From Streptomyces sp. NBC_00258 (GTDB lineage Bacteria; Actinomycetota; Actinomycetes; Streptomycetales; Streptomycetaceae): 64,000 nucleotides of DNA. Below are positions 51,434 through 59,886 of this stretch, piece after piece. Position 1 is the first letter of the stretch; every line of letters begins with the position of its first letter. The notes under the pieces are model-generated. The model was given only the letters and a program-made list of their open reading frames with translations, did not search any database and was not told the DNA's origin. The DNA lies in contig NZ_CP108081.1 in NCBI RefSeq assembly GCF_036182465.1, forward strand, positions 6,572,001 through 6,636,000, given 5' to 3'. Made by a program: the position numbers and the translations under genes.

Positions 51434-52882
51434 ATGGGCGGCACCATCGGCACCACCGGTAACAGCAGCGGCGGCTCGGGCGTCATGGACGGTACGACCC
51501 TGGAGGCGATGCGGACGGGACTGCGCGGCCCGGTCGTCGCGCCCGGGGATTCGGCGTACGACGAGTCCCGGTCGATCTACAACGCGATGATCGACCGGCG
51601 GCCGGCCGCCTTCGTGCGGTGTGCGGACGCCGGGGACGTGATGAACGCGGTCGACTTCGTCCGCGACCACGGGCTCGAACTCGCCGTGCACGGCGGCGGA
51701 CACAGCGGCCCGGGGCTGTGCCTGGTGGACGGCGGTGTCACCCTCGACCTGTCACCGATGCGCTGGGTACGGGTCGACCCGGTCGCGAAGACCGCGCAGG
51801 TCGGCGGCGGCAGCCTGCTCGGCGACCTGGACCACGCGGCGCACGCCTTCGGCCTCGCCACCCCCGCCGGGATCATGTCGACCACGGGAGTCGGCGGACT
51901 GACCCTCGGCGGCGGACACGGTCACCTCACCCGCAAGTACGGGCTCACGATCGACAACCTGATCTCCGCGGACGTCGTTCTCGCCGACGGCAGCTTCGTC
52001 ACGGCGAGCGAGACCTCGTACCCGGACCTCTTCTGGGCGCTGCGCGGCGGAGGCGGGAACTTCGGGATCGTCACGTCCTTCACCTACCGGCTGCACCCGG
52101 TGCACTCCGTGGGCGTCGGCATCACGGTCTGGCCGGTGGACCACACGCGTGAAGTGCTGCGCTGGTACCGGGAGTTCCTGCCGCAGGCGCCCGAGGACCT
52201 GAACGGCTTCTACGCGGTGCTCGCCGTGCCGCCCGGGCCGCCGTTCCCCGAGGAGCTGCACGGGCACAGGATGTGCGGTGTCGTGTGGTGCTGGACCGGT
52301 GACCTGGCGCTGCTGGACGAGACGCTCGCGGTGGTGAACGACGCCGGGCGGCCGGCCTTCCACTTCACGAGCCCGATGCCGTACCCGGCGCTGCAGACCA
52401 TGTTCGACGAGCTGATCCCCAAGGGCCTGCAGTGGTACTGGAGCGGTGACTTCTTCGACCGGATCACCGACGAGGCCGTCGACATCCACCTCAAGTACGG
52501 CGAGAACCTCCCGACCGACCTGTCGACCATGCACCTCTACCCGGTCGACGGCGCAGCCTCCCGGGTCGGCTCCTTCGACACGGCGTGGGCCTACCGCGAC
52601 GCCGTCTGGTCGGGCGTCTTCGCGGGCATCGACCCGGACCCGGACAACGCCGGGCTCATCAAGCAGTGGTGCACGGACTACCGGGAGGAGCTGCACCCGT
52701 ACTCGATGGGCGGTGCGTACGTGAACTTCATCGGGCCGGGTGAGGGCCAGGAGCGGGTCAGGGCCACCTACCGTGACCACTACGACCGGCTCGCGGAGGT
52801 GAAGCGGACCTACGACCCGCACAACCTCTTCCACGCCAACCAGAACATCGAGCCGGCGCACTGGCCCCAGGGCGACGCCTAG
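51434..52882 (+). CDS. FAD-linked (berberine bridge enzyme-like) oxidase
   Basis: 482 residues from the ATG at 51434. The FAD-binding half has AVHGGGHSGPG, whose His would bind FAD covalently, and GVGGLTLGGGHGHLTRKYGL. The second covalent Cys of bicovalent members is replaced by His in GGGHGHL, so probably only one covalent link. The C-terminal BBE segment is present as YDPHNLFHANQNI. The family oxidises alcohols, sugars or alkaloid-like substrates with oxygen. No signal peptide is seen. Confidence 0.9.
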   Translation: MGGTIGTTGNSSGGSGVMDGTTLEAMRTGLRGPVVAPGDSAYDESRSIYNAMIDRRPAAFVRCADAGDVMNAVDFVRDHGLELAVHGGGHSGPGLCLVDGGVTLDLSPMRWVRVDPVAKTAQVGGGSLLGDLDHAAHAFGLATPAGIMSTTGVGGLTLGGGHGHLTRKYGLTIDNLISADVVLADGSFVTASETSYPDLFWALRGGGGNFGIVTSFTYRLHPVHSVGVGITVWPVDHTREVLRWYREFLPQAPEDLNGFYAVLAVPPGPPFPEELHGHRMCGVVWCWTGDLALLDETLAVVNDAGRPAFHFTSPMPYPALQTMFDELIPKGLQWYWSGDFFDRITDEAVDIHLKYGENLPTDLSTMHLYPVDGAASRVGSFDTAWAYRDAVWSGVFAGIDPDPDNAGLIKQWCTDYREELHPYSMGGAYVNFIGPGEGQERVRATYRDHYDRLAEVKRTYDPHNLFHANQNIEPAHWPQGDA

Positions 52883-52918
52883 GGCCCGTCGGACAGGCCC
52901 TAGAACGTACCGAGACGT

Positions 52919-53851
52919 CTAGAACGTACCGAGCTTGATGATCGACAGCAGGGCGATCAGCTGGATCGCCGACGCTCCCAGGGCCTTGGGCCACGGCAGG
53001 TCGTGCGACTTCTTGACCATCAGCGTGAAGAGCAGGCCGGCCGCGACCCAGGTCGCCCAGCCGAGCAGCTGCACGAACGGCGCGTCGCCGCCCGCGAACA
53101 TCGCGACGACCAGTCGCGGCGCGTCCGTGAGCGACATGATCAGCATGGAGAGGCCGACCGTGGGCTGCCAGGCGCCGTCGCCGCCGAGCTGGCGGGCGAG
53201 GGTGTGCGTGACCACGCCCAGGATGAACGCGCTGAGGACGATCGCGATCGCCGTCGTCAGGACGATGGGGACCGCGTTGGCCAGGGTGGCGTTTATGACG
53301 TCCGCGCGGGCGCCGTCGAAGCCGAAGACTGCCAGCAGGCCGTAGAGGAACGACACGATGAGGGCGGGGCCCCACATCGTGTAGTCGCGCATCTGCAGGA
53401 AGGTCTGGTTCGGGCGCATGATGACGCCCGTCAGCAGTTCCTTCCAGTGCAGCCGCGGACCCACCGGGGGCGCGGTCGTCTGGCCCGCGCGGTACGTCCC
53501 GCCCGGGTTGTACGGGTCCTCGCCGACGGAGAACGCCGTGGTGTGACCCGGCTGGTTCGCCGCGTACGGGTCCGGGCCCTGACCGTGGTGGTCGTGGTCG
53601 CCGAAGTACTCCGGCTCACCGTGCCCGTTCGCCTGGGGCCACTGCTGCGGCCCGTTGCCACCGCCACCGCCGCCATTGCCGTACCGCGGCTGCTGATGCT
53701 GCTGCGGGTACGGCTGAGGCGCGGGGGGATAGCCGTACGACGGGCCGCCCTGGGGGGCCTGCTGTCCGTAAGGCTGCTGCCGCGCCTGTTGTTGCGGGTG
53801 CGCCTGCTGCGTGCGGTTGTCCCGGCCGCGTCCGATCCTGAATCCAGCCAC
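52919..53851 (-). CDS. Yip1-family membrane protein
   Basis: 310 residues from a GTG at 53851 (VAGFRIGRGRDN). The N-terminal ~130 residues are Gln/Pro/Gly-rich and disordered. The C-terminal part holds five hydrophobic helices, with NQTFLQMRDYTMWGPALIV and the closing LIALLSIIKLG matching the Yip1 domain of actinobacteria. The role is unknown, perhaps membrane organisation. An upstream start at 53932 is open but lacks the conserved N-terminus. Confidence 0.83.
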   Translation of the reverse strand: MAGFRIGRGRDNRTQQAHPQQQARQQPYGQQAPQGGPSYGYPPAPQPYPQQHQQPRYGNGGGGGGNGPQQWPQANGHGEPEYFGDHDHHGQGPDPYAANQPGHTTAFSVGEDPYNPGGTYRAGQTTAPPVGPRLHWKELLTGVIMRPNQTFLQMRDYTMWGPALIVSFLYGLLAVFGFDGARADVINATLANAVPIVLTTAIAIVLSAFILGVVTHTLARQLGGDGAWQPTVGLSMLIMSLTDAPRLVVAMFAGGDAPFVQLLGWATWVAAGLLFTLMVKKSHDLPWPKALGASAIQLIALLSIIKLGTF

Positions 53852-53992
53852 GTAATCGAACGTACCTGGTCCCGCACAGTGACGTGCCGGGCCCGGGGCA
53901 ACGGGCCCGGCTTTGCTGCTGAGCTGTGACATCCCCTAAGGGACTTCCCAGGTGACCTTCATGGGTTCTTCGGGGGTATGTTCGGGGACTTT

Positions 53993-55447
53993 TCAGTGGC
54001 TGCTGAGGGTTTGGCCGTACGCGAGTCCGCCGGGCACGGCCGGGAGGGCGAGCTTGGCGGGCGTGACCGTGTAGGAGCCGTCGGCGCTCGCGCGGGGGAG
54101 CACCCACACGCCGCCCGACTTCGCGTTCTCGCCGGGGGAGCCGACCGCGATGTCCGCCCTGCCGTCGTGATCGTAGTCGCCGGTCGCGACGGCGGCACCG
54201 AAGGCGTCGCCCGCCTCCGCGACGCCCGGGACGCGCGCGGTGTCCTGGTTGTACGCGACGGAGTGGCCCTCCCCGTGGGAGTCGACCAGGCCGGTCGCGC
54301 CGCCGAACAGGAGGGTCGCGGCGCCCGCGCCCGCCCGGGTGCCGATCGCCTCGCCGGGGGCGCCCGCGACCAGGTCGTCACGGCCGTCGCCGTTCACGTC
54401 CGCCACGGCCAGGGAGGCGCCGAAGCGGTCGCCCGTCTCGGCGACGCCCGGTACGCCGACCGTGTCCTGGCCGAGGGTCTGCGCGCGGTGGCCGAACGAG
54501 CCGTCCGGGCCGCTGCCGTAGTGGACGTGGATGCCGCCGCCCTTCGCGAACTCCTCCGGACCGCACGGGTCGTCGATGTTCTCGTCGGCGATCTCGCGGC
54601 ACTCGCCGAGGGCCAGGTCGTCGTTGCCGTCGCCGTCGAAGTCACCGGCGGCGAGGGCCGAGACACCGGCGTTGTCGGTGTTCCAGGTGTTGGCCATGCT
54701 CTCCTCCGCCGCGTCCCAGGCCCACAGCCGTACGTGCGACTGGGTGAACGGGGCGTCGACCGTCCAGTACGCCAGGGCCAGGTCCGCCGTGCCGTCCGCG
54801 GTGAAGTCGCCGGTGGTGAGGATCGGGGCGCGGCCTCCCATGGGGGCGGTGAGGACGGTGGTGAGGATGCCGTCCGCGGTGCGCAGCACGACCTTGTCCC
54901 GGCCGCCGATCACGATGTCCCTGCTGCCGTCCCCGGTCAGGTCGGCCGCGGCGACCGACCCGCCGTACGCCGCCGACGCCGCCGGGCCGGTGAGGGCCGT
55001 GGACCCGTGGCTCGGGCCGCCCCTCGCCCCGCCCACGACGGTGACCATGCCCGCGTCCACGCCACGGTCGGTGACGTCCTCGCCGGGTGCGCCGGCGAGC
55101 AGCTCCGCGATGCCGTCGCCGTTGAGGTCCTCCAGCACCACGGAGGCGCCGAACCGGTCGCCCGTCTCCGGGGAGCCGGGAACCTCGGCGGTGGACTGGC
55201 TGACCCGGATGCTGCCGCGGGAGCCGAGCCCCTTGGGACCGCCCCACACGACGTTGACGTATCCCGCCTTCGCCTTGCCGCCGACGGCTCCGTCGGGGAC
55301 GCCGACGGCGAGGTCCGCGTAGCCGTCGCCGTTGAAGTCGCTCGTGGTGGGGGAGGGTTGGGCCGCGGCCGCGGTGGGCGCGAGTGTCAGGCCCGCGGTG
55401 ACCGCCGCGGCGACGGTGGCGGCGAGTGCGTACGTCCGTATGTGCAC
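53993..55447 (-). CDS. Secreted FG-GAP (integrin-like) repeat protein 1
   Basis: 484 residues. A signal peptide with AxA-type end (about residue 28) directs secretion. Seven FG-GAP repeats follow, each with a calcium loop D-x-(N/D)-x-D-G-x-x-(D/E), such as DFNGDGYADLAVG, DLNGDGIAELLAG and DVNGDGRDDLVAG. Seven blades make a beta-propeller like the integrin alpha headpiece. Its function in Streptomyces is unknown, perhaps carbohydrate or surface binding. It is separated from the four related genes at 58-64 kb by unrelated genes. Confidence 0.87.
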   Translation of the reverse strand: MHIRTYALAATVAAAVTAGLTLAPTAAAAQPSPTTSDFNGDGYADLAVGVPDGAVGGKAKAGYVNVVWGGPKGLGSRGSIRVSQSTAEVPGSPETGDRFGASVVLEDLNGDGIAELLAGAPGEDVTDRGVDAGMVTVVGGARGGPSHGSTALTGPAASAAYGGSVAAADLTGDGSRDIVIGGRDKVVLRTADGILTTVLTAPMGGRAPILTTGDFTADGTADLALAYWTVDAPFTQSHVRLWAWDAAEESMANTWNTDNAGVSALAAGDFDGDGNDDLALGECREIADENIDDPCGPEEFAKGGGIHVHYGSGPDGSFGHRAQTLGQDTVGVPGVAETGDRFGASLAVADVNGDGRDDLVAGAPGEAIGTRAGAGAATLLFGGATGLVDSHGEGHSVAYNQDTARVPGVAEAGDAFGAAVATGDYDHDGRADIAVGSPGENAKSGGVWVLPRASADGSYTVTPAKLALPAVPGGLAYGQTLSSH

Positions 55448-55577
55448 GGGGGCTCCAGGGTGGTGACCGGGAACTGCGGTTCACCTGTGTGACACCTGGA
55501 GGTCGCCAGGGGTTGTGGCCGCGGGCGCGTTCCTTGCCGCGTGCTCGTTCGCTGGGGCGTACGCGTCCGGTGAGGCC

Positions 55578-55973
55578 TCAGGCCCAGAACTCGGCCTCCT
55601 TCTCCATGTCCTCCTGGCATTCGTCGATGTCCGTCATCTTGTCCCCGACGATCCGGAAGATGAGGCAGCCGTTCTGCTCGATCCGCTTGCCGTTGCGTTC
55701 GGCCGTGTAGCGGTGCATGGAGACGGCGTGGCCCCGGCCGTCGACGAGGATGTGGCTCAGCTCGACCTGGAAGGTCCCGTTGGTCTCCGCGAAGAGCCGG
55801 CCGTACAGCTCCATGACCGCGTTCTGGCCCTTGTAGTCGCCGGAGAGCATGTGACTACCGGGTACGTGGTGCGTACAGTCCGATGCCATCATGCCGCGCA
55901 GGGTGTCCATGTCACCCCTGGTGAAAGCGTCATAGCCCTTGCGGACGAGCATTGCGTGCGGGTGTTCAGCCAT
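55578..55973 (-). CDS. SnoaL/NTF2-like protein
   Basis: 131 residues from the ATG at 55973. The NTF2 fold is indicated by VRKGYDAFTRGDMDTLRGMM, then HHVPGSHMLSGDYKGQ and a C-terminal IFRIVGDKMTDIDECQED. Polyketide cyclases and many ligand-binding proteins share the fold; the ligand is unknown. Confidence 0.83.
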   Translation of the reverse strand: MAEHPHAMLVRKGYDAFTRGDMDTLRGMMASDCTHHVPGSHMLSGDYKGQNAVMELYGRLFAETNGTFQVELSHILVDGRGHAVSMHRYTAERNGKRIEQNGCLIFRIVGDKMTDIDECQEDMEKEAEFWA

Positions 55974-56032
55974 CGTGATCGCCGCCTTTCTGTTGCTTGG
56001 CGTCTTATGGCCGACATTTTGATTATCTCGCG

Positions 56033-56425
56033 TTATTGGGTTTTTGTGCCGAGTTCGCACCACACGTACTTGCCCGCCGTGCCGTTGACCCGGAACCAGC
56101 CCCAGTCGTCGGCGTACGCGCGCACGATCCGCAGGCCGCGGCCCGTCTCGTCGTCCTCGGGCTTCGTCGTCGGCGGTGCGGGATCCGCGTCCCACGCGCC
56201 CAGCCGGAACGAGTTCCCCGACCGTCTGAGCTTCAGGGCGGCGGGGCCCTCGGTGTGCCGGATGGCGTTCCCGAGGAGCTCCGAGGCGAGTAGCTCCGCC
56301 GGTTCGACGAGGGTGGGGAGGTGGTGGCTGGTGAGGATGTCGCGGAGGGCGCGGCGGCAGATGCCTACCGCTCGGGGGTCGTGGGGGATGTAGAGCGTGT
56401 ACTCCCAGGGTGCGGGCACGGGCAT
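56033..56425 (-). CDS. Anti-sigma-like ATP-binding protein (HATPase_c_2)
   Basis: 130 residues from the ATG at 56425. Features of RsbW-like kinases are visible: ELLASELLGNAIRHT (N-box) and GRGLRIVRAYADDWGW (G2 region), while the G1 box is degenerate (DADPAPP). Such proteins bind and inactivate sigma factors or act with DUF397 proteins. It is divergent from an XRE regulator and a DUF397 gene, a typical Streptomyces trio. Confidence 0.85.
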   Translation of the reverse strand: MPVPAPWEYTLYIPHDPRAVGICRRALRDILTSHHLPTLVEPAELLASELLGNAIRHTEGPAALKLRRSGNSFRLGAWDADPAPPTTKPEDDETGRGLRIVRAYADDWGWFRVNGTAGKYVWCELGTKTQ

Positions 56426-56625
56426 GCGGTCTCCTGGTGGGGAGTGGTGGGGGTCGGGGCGGTGGCTCTGTCTGGCCCGGCATGGCATGGCGTGGCATGC
56501 CGGGGGGGGATGCACTTCCGCTCCGAGGAGTGTTCGTTGCGTCACTTACGGTAGGGGTGGTGTATCACCCCGGTCAAGGTGAACTGGAATACTCGGAGTC
56601 CCAACTGCCGGGAAGGAAGGGCCGT

Positions 56626-57468
56626 ATGCCTGCAAGGAGCATCGTCACCGCGCGCCAGCAACGGCTCGGCGCGGAGCTGCGAAAGCTCCGGGAGCGGGCG
56701 GGGCTGACCGCGAGGGAGGCGGCCCAGGCGTCGGGCATCGCCGAGAGCAAGATCTCCATGACCGAGGCGGGCCGGGTCGGGGTGAGCGCGGAGCGTGTGC
56801 GGCATCTGGCCGACCAGTACGCGTGCGACGACACCGGCCTCGTCGAGGCGCTGGTGGGCATGGCGGCAGAAAAGGGGCGCGGCTGGTGGGAGGAGTACCG
56901 GGGGACGGTGCCCACCGGATACCTGGACTTGGCTGAACTGGAGTACTGCGCGGCAGGGTTGGGGACGTTCCAGAACGTTCACATCCCGGCGCTGCTGCAG
57001 ACGGAGGAGCAGATTCGTGGGCTCTTCGCCTCGCCGGTGCCGAAGCTTCCCGAGGAGCTGCGGGAAGCACGGGTGCGTTTTCGGCTGCGCCGCCAGGAGA
57101 TCCTCGGCAAGGTCGGTTACGAGGCGGTGATTCACGAGGCCGCGCTGCGCCTGCGGGCAGCTGACGGCGAGGTCGCCCGGAACCAGCTGTTGCACATCGT
57201 GGAGCGGTCAGAGCTTCCTCAAGTGGTTGTGCGTGTCGTTCCGTTCGACGTGGACGGCTTCGCTGGGCTCAGTGCCCCGCTGGTGTACGCGCGCGGTGCT
57301 GTTCCCCAGTTGGACACCGTTCTGGTGGACACCGCGCACGGTGGTGCCTACCTGGATGCGGAGGCGCAGCTCTGTCGCTATCGCGGGGTCCTCCGCACGA
57401 TCGAGGACCTGGCCCTGGGCGCCGTAGAGTCGAGAGACTTCATCCATCGCCTCGTACGGCAGATGTGA
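56626..57468 (+). CDS. XRE regulator with DUF5753 (WhiJ/AbaA-like)
   Basis: 280 residues; GGAAGGAAGG precedes the ATG at 56626. The Cro/C1 domain (LRERAGLTAREAAQASGIAESKISM) is followed by the DUF5753 domain, with the family's IPALLQTEEQIRGLF and a QVVVRVVPF...AGLSAPLVYA core. WhiJ-like regulators control development or secondary metabolism with a partner DUF397 protein, which here follows directly. Confidence 0.9.
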   Translation: MPARSIVTARQQRLGAELRKLRERAGLTAREAAQASGIAESKISMTEAGRVGVSAERVRHLADQYACDDTGLVEALVGMAAEKGRGWWEEYRGTVPTGYLDLAELEYCAAGLGTFQNVHIPALLQTEEQIRGLFASPVPKLPEELREARVRFRLRRQEILGKVGYEAVIHEAALRLRAADGEVARNQLLHIVERSELPQVVVRVVPFDVDGFAGLSAPLVYARGAVPQLDTVLVDTAHGGAYLDAEAQLCRYRGVLRTIEDLALGAVESRDFIHRLVRQM

Positions 57469-57479
57469 AAGGTCTCGAC

Positions 57480-57662
57480 ATGGCACCGGACGTCTGGCAG
57501 AAGTCCTCTTTCTCCGGCGGGCTCGACCACGACGACTGCGTCGAAGTCGCCGCCCGTCAGAACACCCGCACCCTCCTTCTCCGCGAAAGCGACGAGCCCG
57601 ACACCGTCATAGCCGCCACCGGCGCCGGGCTCGCCGCCCTCATACGGCACCTTCGCCCGTAA
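57480..57662 (+). CDS. DUF397 small protein
   Basis: 60 residues from the ATG at 57480 with GAAAGG upstream; an upstream GTG at 57465 overlapping the regulator stop is the alternative. WQKSSFSGG....DCVEVA is the DUF397 signature. It is the usual partner of WhiJ-like regulators. The 3' end overlaps the convergent VOC gene by 23 bp. Confidence 0.88.
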   Translation: MAPDVWQKSSFSGGLDHDDCVEVAARQNTRTLLLRESDEPDTVIAATGAGLAALIRHLRP

Positions 57663-58395
57663 GGCCTGTAGGCGGCAGTGCTCCCTCCAACTCACCCGCC
57701 ACAGCAAGGGTGTTGGTGAGGCGGGCGCGCTCGCCGTCCCCCAGCGGGACACCGCCGACCTCGGTCAGGAGGGTGCGGGCGCGGGGCGCGTCGTCGAGGC
57801 GGAGGGCGAGTTCCGCGCGGTAGACGAGGGTCTCGATCAGCTCGACAGGGTGGGCGGAGGCGCGCTCGCGGGTCAGGGTCGCGTCCAGGATGCGGGCGGC
57901 CTGGTGGGTGTCGCCCTTGGAGTCGCCGAGGACGATGGCGTTCTCCAGGGCCTTGGTGAGCCTGCCCGTGGGGTACGAGGACTCGTTCGGTACGTCCTCG
58001 TCCTCCGTCGCCGGGAAGAAGCGGATCCAGTTGCCGCCGGGGTCGACGACGCTGAAGCCGGCCCGCTTGCCGGTGTTCCTGCGTTGGCGGGGGCTGGTCA
58101 TCCGCGGGATGCCGGACACGAGCACCTTGCCGAAGGCCGCCCGCATGGCCTCGGCGAAGGCCTGGTGGATGGCCCCGGTGTCGGGGACGATCACCACGCA
58201 CGAGCCGTACGACTGCTCCGGGTCGAAGCCCTCGATCCCGGCGAAGTGCAGTTGGAGGTCCTCGCGTTGGACGCTGACGTAGGGGTTCGGGCGGGTCTGC
58301 CGATAGGTCGTGGTGAAGCCCAACTTGCCGTAGAACTCGGTGATCTCGTCGATCGACCGGCAGGGCAGCAGGGGGATGGTTATCTCGTTGGCCAC
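57640..58395 (-). CDS. VOC (glyoxalase/bleomycin-resistance) protein with helical C-terminal extension
   Basis: 251 residues. The VOC domain occupies about 1-130: ITIPLLPCRSIDEITEFYGKL at the start, PYVSVQREDLQLHFA in the middle and SVVDPGGNWIRFF near the end. This is the pattern of bleomycin-resistance-like proteins. A further ~110-residue helical, TPR-like part follows (ALENAIVLGDSKGD onward), which is unusual for the family and may be a fusion. Confidence 0.85.
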   Translation of the reverse strand: MANEITIPLLPCRSIDEITEFYGKLGFTTTYRQTRPNPYVSVQREDLQLHFAGIEGFDPEQSYGSCVVIVPDTGAIHQAFAEAMRAAFGKVLVSGIPRMTSPRQRRNTGKRAGFSVVDPGGNWIRFFPATEDEDVPNESSYPTGRLTKALENAIVLGDSKGDTHQAARILDATLTRERASAHPVELIETLVYRAELALRLDDAPRARTLLTEVGGVPLGDGERARLTNTLAVAGELEGALPPTGLTGEGAV

Positions 58396-58449
58396 GCGGA
58401 TTCCCTCGGGTAGTCAAACTTGATGACTCCCCGAGGGTATCCGTGAGTA

Positions 58450-59823
58450 CTACTGGAGCGTGCCCTCGATGAGCTTTTCCTCCGCGGATGCCGCCCCCGT
58501 TGTGGTGACACCCGTCGGGGACCCGGGCAGGCGCAGTGTGTTCACGCTGCCGCGTACGTACAGGTCGGCGCGGCCGTCGGCGTTCGTGTCGCGGAGGCGG
58601 ACCCCGTAGCCGAAGGACTCGCCCTCCTCCAACGCACCCGGTACGCCTGCCGAGTTGCGGGCGAACCACTGCGAGCGCGTGCCGGACAGGCCCGACGCGC
58701 GGCCGTACAGCACGTGGACGCCACCCGCGTACTCCTTGCCGTTGATGGCCTCGCCGGGCACGCCGACCGCCAGGTCCTTGTAGCCGTCCCCGTTGGCGTC
58801 ACCGGCGGAGACGGACCAGCCGAACTCGTCGTACGTCTCCGGGGAGCCCGCCACTCCACTCGTCGCCTGGGTGATACGAGTGCTCGTGGAGGGGCCGGAC
58901 GACGAGCCGTACCAGACGGAGACCCGGCCCTTGGCCTTGGAGTACACGGATGTGCCGACCGCGATGTCGCCGTAGCCGTCCTTGTCGAAGTCGGCGATGA
59001 CACCGTCGCCGCCGCGGTCCGAGCTTCCGCCGTTGCCCGACAGGGACTCCAGGCGCAGGGTCTTGCCGGACGTCAGGGTGGAGCCGCCCTTGACGAACCA
59101 GGCGTCGGAGGCGATGTACGAGTCGGTGACGACGTCGCCGATGACGACGAGGTCGGTCTTGCCGTCGCCGTTCACTTTTCCGGCGATGAGGGCGGTGGAG
59201 TAGAAGGACGTCGTCTTGTCGAGGGTCGTGACGGAGCCGTGGACGCCGGAGCGGTTGATGGAGCCGCGGTAGACGTACGTCTTCGCGTCGTTGACGAGGG
59301 CGAGGTCGGTCTTGCCGTCGCCGTTGAAGTCGCCGGTGGCGAGGTCGGAACCCATCCGGTTGAGGGAGTCCCTGGGCGCCTTGTTCGGGACGGTCGTGCC
59401 TTTGGAGAGGCCGTTCGGGCCACCCCAGAGGATGGTGACCGCGCCCTGGTCCTCGCGGCCGTCGACGTCCTCGCCGGTGGCGGCCACGGCGAGGTCGCCG
59501 TAGCCGTCCTTGTCGAAGTCGGCGGCCGTGCGGACCTCGCCGAACCAGTCGTCCGCCTCGTCGGCGCCGGGCACACCGGGGCTCGCCTGGTCGACGAGCT
59601 GGGTCCGCGTACCGGGGCCGTTCGCCGTGCCGAAGGTGACCTCGACACCACCGCCCTTGCTGTCGCCGCTCCAGTAGACGGCGTAGTCGCGGTACCCGTC
59701 GCCGTTGAAGTCGTCGGCGTACTTGGCCGCGGCGGCGGAGGCGGGGGTGGTGAGGGTCAGTGGGGCCACGCCCGCGGCCAGGACGGCGGCGAGGGCGGTG
59801 GTGGTGCGCAACTGGCGCTTCAT
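58450..59823 (-). CDS. Secreted FG-GAP repeat protein 2
   Basis: 457 residues. Signal peptide ending in PASAAAAKYADDF. Seven FG-GAP repeats, with calcium loops such as DFNGDGYRDYAVY, DFDKDGYGDLAVA, KVNGDGKTDLVVI and DANGDGYKDLAVG, suggest a complete seven-bladed propeller. It is the last gene of a co-directional run of four paralogues; 63 bp lie between it and the upstream copy. Its N-terminal mature sequence is nearly identical to that of protein 3. Confidence 0.88.
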   Translation of the reverse strand: MKRQLRTTTALAAVLAAGVAPLTLTTPASAAAAKYADDFNGDGYRDYAVYWSGDSKGGGVEVTFGTANGPGTRTQLVDQASPGVPGADEADDWFGEVRTAADFDKDGYGDLAVAATGEDVDGREDQGAVTILWGGPNGLSKGTTVPNKAPRDSLNRMGSDLATGDFNGDGKTDLALVNDAKTYVYRGSINRSGVHGSVTTLDKTTSFYSTALIAGKVNGDGKTDLVVIGDVVTDSYIASDAWFVKGGSTLTSGKTLRLESLSGNGGSSDRGGDGVIADFDKDGYGDIAVGTSVYSKAKGRVSVWYGSSSGPSTSTRITQATSGVAGSPETYDEFGWSVSAGDANGDGYKDLAVGVPGEAINGKEYAGGVHVLYGRASGLSGTRSQWFARNSAGVPGALEEGESFGYGVRLRDTNADGRADLYVRGSVNTLRLPGSPTGVTTTGAASAEEKLIEGTLQ

Positions 59824-59886
59824 CGGGTGGAGGTCTCCAGAGGAGTGCGTGAGGGGGAGGGGAGCCGGTCCGGGACCGGTCCGCGG

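Noticed and set aside
51752..52861. Long minus-strand open frame opposite the FAD oxidase
   Set aside because: Same reason: antisense to a conserved enzyme and without domain motifs.
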